From Epiperipatus broadwayi (Eukaryota > Onychophora > Udeonychophora > Euonychophora > Peripatidae), in NCBI GenBank assembly GCA_028023455.1, contig JAQFVV010013334.1:1-64000 (forward strand): a stretch of 64,000 nucleotides of DNA, given 5' to 3'. The notes beneath the pieces are model-generated. The model was not told where the DNA came from and searched no databases. It saw only the letters and a list, made by a program, of their open reading frames with translations. The position numbers and the translations under genes are program-made. Below are positions 54,736-64,000 of this stretch, one piece after another; the first letter of the stretch is position 1; each line of letters starts with the position of its first letter.

Positions 54736-56017
54736 AATTAACATTATGATTCCATAACATTATTAGTAAAACTGAACTAATGTTTTCTAAATAAAGTAAT
54801 AACATAGTCAAATGGTTTATGACTTGGGAATTCGTAAGAAATTCAAGCATTAGATGTAAAACAGTTTGGCCATGATTCTGAATCTTGACACCGGAACCAG
54901 TCACTTTGCCATTACATTAGACCATATTACAACTGCAAAAAAGACAGTTTCTGTATCAAATATTAACAAAGAAGAATTGGAATTTTAAAAATTATATTCT
55001 AAAATTTTAGTCATTTGAATTATTTTGTTATAATATATTAATAACATATTTTCATCATTATATATATATACTTTAAAATTATAAAACCGAAGTAATTTTA
55101 ATTTAACTTATGTATTCTTGACATTAATGATTTCAATCTCATTCATTATATAAATGATCTATTTAAATTCTATACTGTTCTAATTTAAATATTGTATCTT
55201 TAATGAAATTTGCTCTCTTAATTTTCTGTTGTGTGTGTTTTATTTTTCACATATAACTTAACCTTTCTTGAAACAGAAACATGATTTATATACTCATGCA
55301 CTAAGAATGCAGATTTAACATTACTTTTTAATTTCCTCTTTTATATTGATGTATATGATATGCAATATATAATTATATATTAGATTTTGTCTCACCAAAA
55401 TAAAATAAATGGATAAATAATATTGTTACTACATTTCATAATATACACTATTTCATTTTTAGAGTTATTTAAGAGTTTATTTAAATTAATATCTAATTTA
55501 CATCCAATGTTATTTTTGTCTTTTTAAGTTATTATAATTTTTTTTTACTGTATATATAAAACATTACATACATCATTTTATTTTTGCACTAAGTGTTCAT
55601 AACAAAACAAATAGAATTGTTAACATTCTGTATTAAAGAATATTATTGTTTAATTTTTTTATATAAAGTATAATTTTTCTGATATAGCATTTTTCTTAAG
55701 GAGTTATTGATTGCACAAGAATTTTTTCATAAAATTGGGAACAAATTTCTATTGTGAAAGTTGAATTTCATAATTACTAAACTTTTTAATGTTTTAGTCA
55801 ACATTTTGTCTTCTTTGTCTGTCTATTGTGATTCTACTGAATTAAATAGTAGTAAAGTATTGGTACAGTATCCTGGAATTATGAATACTGAGAGGAGACT
55901 GTTATCATATGAAATTATTTTATATGTAGTATGAGAGCAAGTAGTCTCTTGATAGTGCTAAGCTCTATAATTTAATAGTTTTATATTATGTTCTAGCTTT
56001 ATTATATGTGCATACAG

Positions 56018-56050
<33 letters not shown>

Positions 56051-56058
56051 GTATATAT
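56018..56058. repeat. (CA)n(TA)n microsatellite
   Basis: CA units change to TA and end in 'ttgtaccctta', the same edge that follows the TA tract at 15317. Confidence 0.95.
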
Positions 56059-56399
56059 TGTACCCTTACTTCTCGATGTATAATATAGTTTGAAATACAA
56101 CTAGCTCAATTAAATTGGAATGCTTAATTAAAATTTGCATATCTATCTTTAATATACTTTTATATTATCATATTCTAATTAAAATTATTATCAATTATAA
56201 AAATTAATTTATTTCTATAGTATGTACTAATTAAATAAGTATTTATTAAAATCATGAGACTGTGAGGTAAAGTTACAAAGTAATAAGTAGATTTACATTG
56301 AGTCAATATCTTCCAAGACACTGTCTCAATGGCATAAGAATACTATAACCTCCTTACTATCCTATTACTACATCTACAGCATTCTTATGGCTTTTAATA

Positions 56400-59190
56400 A
56401 AATAAACTATCTTTAATAATAATAATAAAATAAATAAATCTTAACTTTTAATTTAAAAATATAATTAAATAATCTCAGGTTCTTCTAATTATCTTAAAGT
56501 AATGATAACTCATGTAAATAAGAATGATATGGGATTTTACATCAAACCTAAATACACCTAACTTATTTTAATAATAATAATAATAATACTAATCTTAGAG
56601 TATAACCTAATCTTTTCTATTTCTGTTATATCAATAATCACTAAATAAATAATCTATGTATATCTTTTATTTTCATATAGCATCTTAATTTTGGAATAAA
56701 AAATTTATATTCAATATTGTACAATATTTGTTTTATTTTGTTATTCTCTTTTTATAAATTCATATTATAAAATATTGTTTTTTCTAAAAATATATTTTTT
56801 GTTCTAATTTAAATATAGATTTAAAAAATTAAAATTTTTTATTACTTCATAGAATTTTTTATATTTGTTTAAAATTGAAAAAAAAAAATAAAATAAAAAT
56901 AAAATAAATATGTTTACTGTTATTACTCATACTCCTATATATTATACTCCTTTTAAATACTGTATTAAATTATATTTTTAAATTACTTTAAATAAATATC
57001 ATATCAATTATTAAAAATTTATAAATATATTTTGTGATATGAAAATTAAACTTTATTATTAATTTTCTAATATTATGTTTTCTTTTTAATTGTGTCCTCT
57101 ATTATTATACTACTTTATTTATAAAATATTATTTTTGTATGTAAAAATTGTATATATTTCTTATTTTTGTGTTTTAATTTTTGTTAATATATTTAATTAT
57201 TCATTATAAATATAAATATTTGATAAATTTATGATTCTTTTCTATAAAATTATTTTTTTTTGTGTTTTCTCTCCTTCTTAATATTCTATCAAATCTCTAA
57301 ATTATTTAAGAAATAATTATTTTAAAAAAATGATTATCTAAACTATTTATCTCTATATTCATAAACCCTCAATTAAAATAAACTTCTACTAAAACTTAAC
57401 TTAATTTATCAATAAAATAAAAATAAAATATAGACTTTAGATCTCTTCTAATGTAAAAAATAATTACTTATAAAATAAATATTATATTATAAAAAAATAT
57501 AAAATATTAAAAAATTATAATTTTTCTAAGTTTATTTTGTTTATGTTAAATTATTTTTTAAAAATTATATGTGTGGTTTTTAAAATATTATTCTTCATAA
57601 TATTTGTTGTTGAAATATTAAATTAAAATTATTTTTTTATTTTTTATATATTTATTTCTCTTATATTCTTGATTTTTTATTTTTTTTTTCTTTAATTTTT
57701 TTTTTTTTAAATAAATTTTTTTTTTATTTTTTTATTTAGAAATTTATTTTTTTTATAATTATATATTAATTTTATATTAAATAAATAAATAATTTATTTT
57801 ATTCATTTTTCTTTTAATATATTCTTAAAATCAATAATTTATAAACATTTTGTTTGTCGTGTTTTTTAAAAGTTTATGAAAATTTTTTAATAAATTATTT
57901 TTTAAGAAATAAAAAAATTAAAATAGTTTTAGTTGTTTTATTTTTTAGAATATTATTAATTATTATTTTAAATTATTATAGTTTTAAAATTTATATTTAA
58001 TTATTTTTTAAATTATGGTCAATATTATTTATTCATAAAATATAGTAGATAAATCTTTATCTATAGATTATTATTTAATATATAATTTTATTATATTAAG
58101 ATTTTTATAATTATATTTAATTGATTTTTTAAAAAATAACATTCATCTTTAAATAAAGATTTAAAAGAAGTATTTATAAAACACTTTCATTTTCTATCTT
58201 TATTAAGATATATATTTTAAATTATATTGAAAAATATTTTTTGAAATATTTTATTCTCTAAAATATCTATTTTCTAATAATACTATTAATTTTTTAAAAT
58301 TATATTGTAAAATACTATTTTCTCCATTTAATTTTACTATATTTTTATTTTAGGTAATTTGATATATTTTTATGATGTTTCATGTATTTGTTGAAATTGG
58401 TAATTTAGAGGTGATTGAAAATTAAATTAAGATATTATTTAAATTTTAGAGATTATTTATAATCTTTATTTTAAAAAATATTTTAATCTATAAATTTATT
58501 ATTTTTCTAATACATTATAAAATAATAAGATCCTCTCTAAAATTGAATGTTTATAGAATTATTTGATTGTAGTAAAAATATTTGTTTTATTTATATTTAA
58601 AAATTAAAAATAAATAATGATTATTTAATTTTATTTATTAATTATAATTTTAAATATTTTATTTTTTTAAATTATTAAATTTTTTAAAATATTCTTACTT
58701 ATTGATTTTATTTTATTTATAGATTTTTAAAATAAATAATATTTTATTATTTAAAAAATATTTTAAAATAGATTTTATTTATTGAATATTTTATTTTTAT
58801 TGTGTATGTATTATTTATAATTTATAATGTTTTTAAAATATTTATGTTATAGTATAGATGTTTGGGTATCTACTAATTGTTTTTTATAATTATTATTAAA
58901 AATAAATAAATTGTTTTTATAATATTATAAATAAGTATTTATAGTTTTAAAATAATTATTGATTTATTAAAATAAATATAATTTCTATTTATTAAATATT
59001 AAAATATTTATATTTTTATATATTATTTTATTATATGATTTATTTATGTTTTTAAATTTTTAATATTTATTAAATATTATGAGTATTGATTATGTTTTAA
59101 TATATTTATTTTTTTAATTTAATATTTTATAATTAGATTTATAAATTTTGAAATATACAAAAAATAAAAATAAATATTAAAAAAAAAGAT
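56400..59190. other. Extreme A+T tract
   Basis: Nearly 2.8 kb of almost only A and T, with G and C very sparse, especially at 57200-59180. It is built from irregular ATTT, TAAA and AATA words and lacks a clear period. No frame above 60 codons survives. It could be an A+T-rich satellite-like island or scaffold-attachment-type DNA. It lies directly next to the Penelope-like element. Confidence 0.7.
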
Positions 59191-59401
59191 ATATATATAA
59201 TAAATTTAAAGGTAACAAACTATTATAAACAATCCTTAAATCCGCAGAAGTACTTTCGATTAATTTTTTAAACCTGCCTCAACTGCGATTAAATTTTAAA
59301 AAAAAAACAAAGCGGAAGCAAACATCATCAATTCAAATCCCACAAATCTCGTATTTTAATGTTAACAGCTTGTCTATTTATTAAATGCATTTTATTCCTA
59401 T

Positions 59402-60058
59402 TTATAAAAATTGCCTCCTTAATTTTTCTTTTATTATGGTTTCTCTCTTTATGATTACATTTTCAAAATCAAATTTAAATTTATATTTACATGTTTTTTC
59501 ATGATCAAAGAAAACTGAAGGAGATATTAAATCACCATTATTTTTACTTTTTACATGCTTATATAACAATTCATGCTCCTTCAATCTCTTCCAATACTGC
59601 ACCTAGATTCACCTATATATGATATCATACAAACACAAAAAATTTGATATATGACATTACTTTTCTGCTTGACAGGTATGACATCCTTAGAATTATTGAC
59701 TAATTTATTAATATTGTTTTGAATGTAGAATGAAACATTAAACACATTCTTATATATATCCTTAAAAAATTTCACTTGTGGATTTGAAATAAATGGAATA
59801 GATATCCATTGTTTACTATTAATCCTCATTTCCTTTAAACCATTATACCTTTTTTTAAATTGACATAAAGTATTGCTTATTTGTTCCATTTTATAAATGG
59901 CATCAAGCAATTCCTTGGCAAATATCTCAATATTTTTCAGTTTATCATTTTAGTAATGATATAATTTTTCATTCCGAAACAAAAAAGATCTAAAACTTGC
60001 CATCTTATGCATCATTGGTACTTTTGATTTACAGTTTATATATCCCCCTTTTTGCAGG
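59402..60058 (-). pseudogene. Penelope GIY-YIG endonuclease and linker
   Basis: Minus-strand reading gives KWISIPFISNPQVKFF-type linker sequence (here QWISIPFISNPQV), then VIYQIFCVCMISYIGES, with the IY and YIG halves of a GIY-YIG nuclease, and the CxC pair typical of the Penelope version. RLKEHELLYKHVK and FFDHEKTCKYKF follow in a different frame. A one-base loss near 59590 separates the frames: the facing copy has one more base there. A stop also lies near 59950, upstream of the ATG at 59910. The nuclease would nick the target for priming. This copy is broken. Confidence 0.88.
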
Positions 60059-60061
60059 GGC

Positions 60062-60826
60062 TTAACCCTTTTCCTGCCTCTTATGAGACCTCTTGTCAAC
60101 AGTTGACGTCACTTTAATTCTGTTATTTTTAATGCTAGGATATTCGTTTGACAGTTATTGATTAGGTTTTTAAAAGTTCTGTAAGATGGTGCCCTCTTCC
60201 GAATTATTTTACAAATAAAAAATCAAAAAAACCGCATTTAAAGCTAAACAAAGAAAGAAGCTTGTCAGTGATTGGCTCTCAGACAGCTCTCAGCTGACAA
60301 AGACATTCTGATTGGTTGGAAAGAACAAAGAAACTGCCTGATCAAAGAAAATAAAGAAAAACGCTGAGATTTTCATTTCGAATATGATTTAAAGTACATT
60401 AAAAGTATATTTTGAGAAATTAAAAATCATTTTCATAGAGTATACTAAAAAAACAAAATTATTTTCGAAAAATATTGAAGATTTTAGTAAAAATATTTAA
60501 GATTTAGCAAAAAGAAATATTTACTTTTCTATAACGTAAAAAGCATTTACGTCACCAACTCTTTGTTTGTATGTTCGCTTTTATTTTGCCAAAATTGAAT
60601 ATTTTATAATAAATAAATAGCAATTTATTTTTGAAAGAACTTTCATTCACTTTCATAACCTGACAAATTAGTAATATACTTTTTATAAATGAATATAAAG
60701 TCAATATGATATTAAAGGTGAAAATATTTTGACAATTGACTTGTCTTCAGTTTGTGAGTTGGCCAATTAAAAGCTTTGATTTTTAGCTGAAACAACCAAT
60801 AATATAATTAGCAGTTAAAAGGTTAA
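60062..60826. mobile_element. piggyBac-type MITE inserted in the Penelope element
   Basis: A 757-bp insert (60066-60822) is bounded by TTAA on both sides (60062-60065 and 60823-60826). Its ends read CCCTTTTCCTGCC on the left and, in reverse complement, CCTTTTAACTGC on the right. A TTAA target and CCCTTT-like ends are the signature of piggyBac-type transposons. It has no transposase frame, so it is non-autonomous. It interrupts the Penelope linker, whose reading continues on the far side in the expected order. Internal 'attggctctcagacagctct' and 'attctgattggttgg' motifs are unexplained. Confidence 0.85.
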
Positions 60827-61140
60827 TTATTAATTTATAATTTAATATATTGTTATCTCTTCTAATAATTAAATCTAAATATTTAATATGTCTGTGCTGT
60901 TTTCCTTGTCAATAGTCCATTTCAAGCCATTCAACTTATTTAATTCCTCTACAAGCAAATTTATAGTATTAGTGTTTCCACAAATAAAAACATCATATAC
61001 ATATCTTTTGTAAATTTTAATATCTCCAAAAGTACACATTTAAAATACTACTCTCATATGTAGATAAAACAAAATTGCAAACTTGTGCAACTACAGGCAG
61101 TCCCATAGGCCAACCTTTAGACATTTTATAATATTGACCT
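60827..61140 (-). pseudogene. Penelope reverse transcriptase fragment
   Basis: Minus-strand reading gives YYKMSKGWPMGLPVVAQV, which fits the block before the active site in Penelope RTs (..G.aMGsPlSp..A). After a frame break, KRYVYDVFICGNTN follows. The active-site motif that should read YVDD reads YVYD at about 60990-61010, so one metal-binding aspartate is lost. Next comes VEELNKLNGLKWTIDKE. The N-terminal half of the RT is absent because the inverted copy begins at about 61141. Confidence 0.87.
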
Positions 61141-61672
61141 TCAAAATGTTTTATTCTATGTTCCAAACAATATTAATAAATTAGTCAATAATTCTAATGA
61201 TGTCATACCTGTCAAGCAGAAAAGTAATGTCATATATCAAATTTTTTGTGTTTGTATGCTATCATATATAGGTGAATATAAGTGCAGTATTGAGAAGAGA
61301 TTGAAGGAGCATGAATTGTTATATAAGCATGTAAAAAGTAAAATAATAGTGATTTAATGTCTCCTTCAGTTTTCTTTGATCATGAAAAAACATGTAAATA
61401 TAAATTTAAATTTGATTTTGAAAATGTAAAAATTGTTCATGAAGAGAGAAACCATAAAAAAAAAAAAAATTAAGGAGGCAATTTTTATAAATAGGAATAA
61501 AATGCATTTAATAAATAAACAAGCTGCTAACATTAAAATACGATATTTGTGGGATTTGAATTGATGATGTTTGTTTTTCCACTTTTTTTTTTAATTTAAT
61601 GGCAGTTGAGGCAGGTTTCTGCGGATTTAAGGATTGTTTATAATAGTTTGATACAGTTAAATTTATTATTTT
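61141..61672 (+). pseudogene. Inverted partial Penelope copy with GIY-YIG
   Basis: The plus strand repeats the 3' region of the main copy in reverse orientation. It includes 'gatgtcatacctgtcaagca', the GIY-YIG portion near 61230-61320, and the shared tail 'ttgaggcaggttt..ctgcgg' that ends near 61672. It keeps the base lost in the main copy at the nuclease frame break but has lost a base elsewhere (near 61340), so it too is frameshifted. It lacks about 17-20 bases found in the main copy next to 'aggttt'. It pairs with about 59197-59735. Confidence 0.85.
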
Positions 61673-61679
61673 TATTATA

Positions 61680-62030
61680 ATTAGAATTTTGTTTTAATTA
61701 ACGGACATTTTATTTATATTATATAGATATTAGTTTAATCAGATATAGTGTTTTACTTTATATGAAATTAAAAATTAATATTCAAACTATAGTTATTGTT
61801 TGTCTTTAATAATGGGAGGATGGAGAATTAAAGATCTGATAGTAGAACATTTATTTTTAAAGTAAAACTTTACCTTTATTCAGTGAGGTTTCATCATTTA
61901 ATCCAAAGTTTATGCAGTTTATTAAATACTTAAGCAACATTATTTTGAATTAATGCTATATATAACACAAACTTTCTTTATATGGTATATTTTGTAAGTA
62001 TATATATTAAAATGTACATATTTATTGACT
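61680..62030. other. Unassigned A+T-rich DNA
   Basis: Short spacer between the Penelope element and the RTE fragment. Nothing was recognised. Confidence 0.4.
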
Positions 62031-62035
62031 AAACA

Positions 62036-62330
62036 TGTCATCATTTCCAACCATTATCAATTCATTGCAAAATGAAGATCTCTCCAAATTCAATCCTTCT
62101 TCTCTGATCTCTAGCCTTTCTTCTTCACATCACACCAGAACACTTTTTTATTTCATCCATCCATCTCATATGTTATCTCTTTCCAGGTCTTTTACAATTT
62201 CTTAGAATCCAGTTTAAGATTTCAACATCTATTTTCTCTCTTCTTGCAATCTGTTCTGTGCAACACCATTACAGTTTCCTAATTATTTCAATGATATCAG
62301 TAACACATATATGTTCTCTCACTCATGGAT
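62036..62330 (-). mobile_element. 3' fragment of an RTE-like LINE
   Basis: About 295 bp that match 20515-20815 in order and orientation: 'accattatcaa', 'ttcttctctgatct.tagc', 'cacatcac.cc..cacttt', 'atccagtttaagatttcaac', and finally 'gttctctcactcat'. It covers the C-terminal thumb-side segment and tail of the RTE reverse transcriptase, heavily mutated. A 5'-truncated copy ending at the same 3' point is what target-primed reverse transcription leaves. Confidence 0.85.
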
Positions 62331-62339
62331 TTGTATTTA

Positions 62340-64000
62340 TAACAGAAATATTTCATTAAATATCTTAATCATTAGTATTAATTAAAGGTAATCTGTTATG
62401 TGTCATAGATGTTGAAAATATGCACTCACTTTAATAAACACAAAATAATGATTATGAAATTTTGGGGGAAAATATAAGGCTGAGCCCAGCTGATAATGCC
62501 TGGTTGATTATTGTCATTGTTAATTTTAAAATTCTATAAGTAACCAATAAATTTATATTTTAATGGATGGTGATTAATTCTAATATTTGTCCTTGTTGTA
62601 TCTGTAAAATAAAATAAATAAATAATCAAATGTTTTATTATTTGAGAAGTCATATGACATTTGAACCTTAGAAATGACAGAGTCATCTTCACTCTATTAC
62701 TGCACTAAATATATAGTCATAACACTGCACACTAAATTTAATCACAAACACATTAATTTGAATTTACTGGTCACTTTTTGCTAATAATTGCATGCAGTAC
62801 TAGCATTTTAAACATCATATTATTTATAACTTCAATAATACCAATCCTCTTTTTTATATATTTATTTTGGTATTGTCACCAGTTCTAATTTGCTTTACTT
62901 TATTTTTGATTTATATCCAGTATGTAAAAAGGATGCTTATTGGCACCATTATCATTCATTAAGCTTGTGATTTTATATTTTTTAGTGATGAATATGTTGA
63001 TTGATCTGTGCTAATGACTGCCTGACTACATTAATTTCTCTATAGCAATTCTGCAAAATAAAATTGTGCTCATATATAAATGCATTTGAGCTATTTATTA
63101 AATGTGCAGATTAACAATAATAGATAGACCAAAGATAGTATAGTTTTGAAACATATGTTGTAACATTATTTTTATTGTATTTTTTTTTTTTTTTGAGAAA
63201 ATAAAGCAGGATATACTAATGAGTTTCTTGAATTCAATTATTATCAGCATTTTGTTATTTATTTAATTTATCTATCTAACTCTTGTTGAGTTGCATGCTA
63301 TTGTGTTATTGTTTTTCGAATTTGTAAATTTATATTTTGATTAATGTGAGTGCATGTGTATATATATATATTTAGAAAGAGAGAGAGAGCTGAGAGAAAA
63401 ATAAAAAGAATGAGAAAAATACATTATTCACCACTATCAGTTTAAAAACACAAATTTAACAGTAAAGCAAAAAGCTCTATAAAGATAAGCTCACAAAGCT
63501 ATTAGTTATGTATTGTTTTATTAAAAAAGTTCTAATCATATAGTTAAATCTTTTCAACTTTTATATTAACTTTTAACATAACACTTTTTTTTATCTCAAG
63601 TTTGAGTAACTTTATAGTTTAATAGATTAATTAAAATATAAAATATATTAACACCCTTTAAATTATTAATATACTTGAATCAGTTTTTGTTATATGTACT
63701 AGCATCTTGATTTGAGAACGTCTCGTATATGTGTGTGTGTGTGCATGTCAAATTTTCAGATCAAAGATAGATGGAAAAACTAGATAACAAGATATTATGA
63801 CAATTGTCAGTAAATAAAGTTTTATGACTAAGCCATTACCGGGTTCAAGTCTTAATCAGAAACATTTTCTGGATAAATGAAAAGCTATCAAGCATGCTGG
63901 GTTACAGTTAACTAAGATATTTATCTAATATTAGTTCTAAATATTAATTCTTATTAAGCGCGATGTCAGCACGTAATACTTATATAAGGCTAAAACCTTA
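62340..64000. other. Unassigned A+T-rich DNA
   Basis: No gene was recognised. Contains (TA)n then (GA)n at about 63360-63390 and (TG)n at about 63728-63743. A B-box-like 'ccgggttcaagtctt' at about 63838-63852 has no clear A box and may be a SINE scrap. Confidence 0.45.

Larger units (their letters stand above)
59197..61672 (-). mobile_element. Penelope-like retroelement with inverted partial copy
   Basis: The minus strand carries the C-terminal half of a reverse transcriptase (about 61140-60830) and, after a 765-bp MITE insertion, the rest of the linker and a GIY-YIG endonuclease (about 60060-59402), then a 3' region to about 59197. Facing it on the plus strand, from about 61141 to 61672, is a partial copy of the same 3' end, including the GIY-YIG domain. 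Partial copies placed head to head with the main copy are a known peculiarity of Penelope-like elements. The RT lacks its N-terminal half. Both copies are frameshifted. Confidence 0.88.

Noticed and set aside
63838-63852. B-box-like 'ccgggttcaagtctt'
   Set aside because: No convincing A box at the right distance, so not called as a tRNA or SINE.

Overview
This window looks like intergenic or intronic DNA from an invertebrate animal genome. It is very A+T-rich, has no operon-like gene density, and is full of microsatellites: (TA)n, (CA)n joined to (TA)n, and (AAT)n. It also carries decayed retroelements of animal type: an RTE-like LINE, a two-ORF APE-type LINE, a Penelope-like element with a GIY-YIG nuclease, a Merlin DNA transposon, a piggyBac-type MITE and tRNA-derived repeats. 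The (CA)n(TA)n blocks and this mix of elements would suit a cephalopod mollusc such as an octopus or squid, but that is only a best guess. No complete, confidently named host protein gene was found.

Layout. 1-6 kb: unassigned DNA with three diverged duplications. 6.06-7.44 kb: a Merlin (IS1016/ISXO2-like) transposon with 43-bp terminal inverted repeats, an exact 8-bp target duplication, and a transposase that keeps its DDE triad but has two in-frame stops. 8.0-8.25 kb: a perfect 85-bp-arm palindrome. 10.1-11.35 kb: a decayed RTE fragment. 11.4-20.5 kb: A+T-rich DNA with one possible host exon near 16.5 kb. 20.5-23.45 kb: a nearly full-length RTE-like LINE on the minus strand with substituted catalytic residues. 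23.7 and 31.1-31.4 kb: one short repeat family, present singly and as a fold-back. 24.5 kb: a tRNA-Gly-like pseudogene. 27.9-28.4 kb: a 64-codon minus-strand ORF downstream of a TATA box and three CCAAT boxes, the best candidate for a native gene. 31.9-34.7 kb: a second LINE (gag-like ORF1 plus APE endonuclease) cut off at its 3' side. 36.6-39.0 kb: tandem repeats and a fold-back MITE. 40.2 kb: a tRNA-headed SINE-like repeat. 44.9-45.5 kb: an abnormal homopolymer tract that may be bad sequence. 48.4-48.7 kb: a GC-richer island with a possible first exon. 56.4-59.2 kb: an extreme A+T tract. 59.2-61.67 kb: a Penelope-like element whose RT-EN copy faces an inverted partial copy, and which was split by a piggyBac-type MITE at a TTAA. 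62.04-62.33 kb: another RTE 3' fragment.

The mobile elements give a relative history rather than a pathway. The Penelope element came before the MITE that interrupts it. The RTE family has one long and two partial decayed copies, all in the same orientation. The Merlin copy still shows near-identical ends. All identifications come from reading the sequence and translations by eye; no database search was run.
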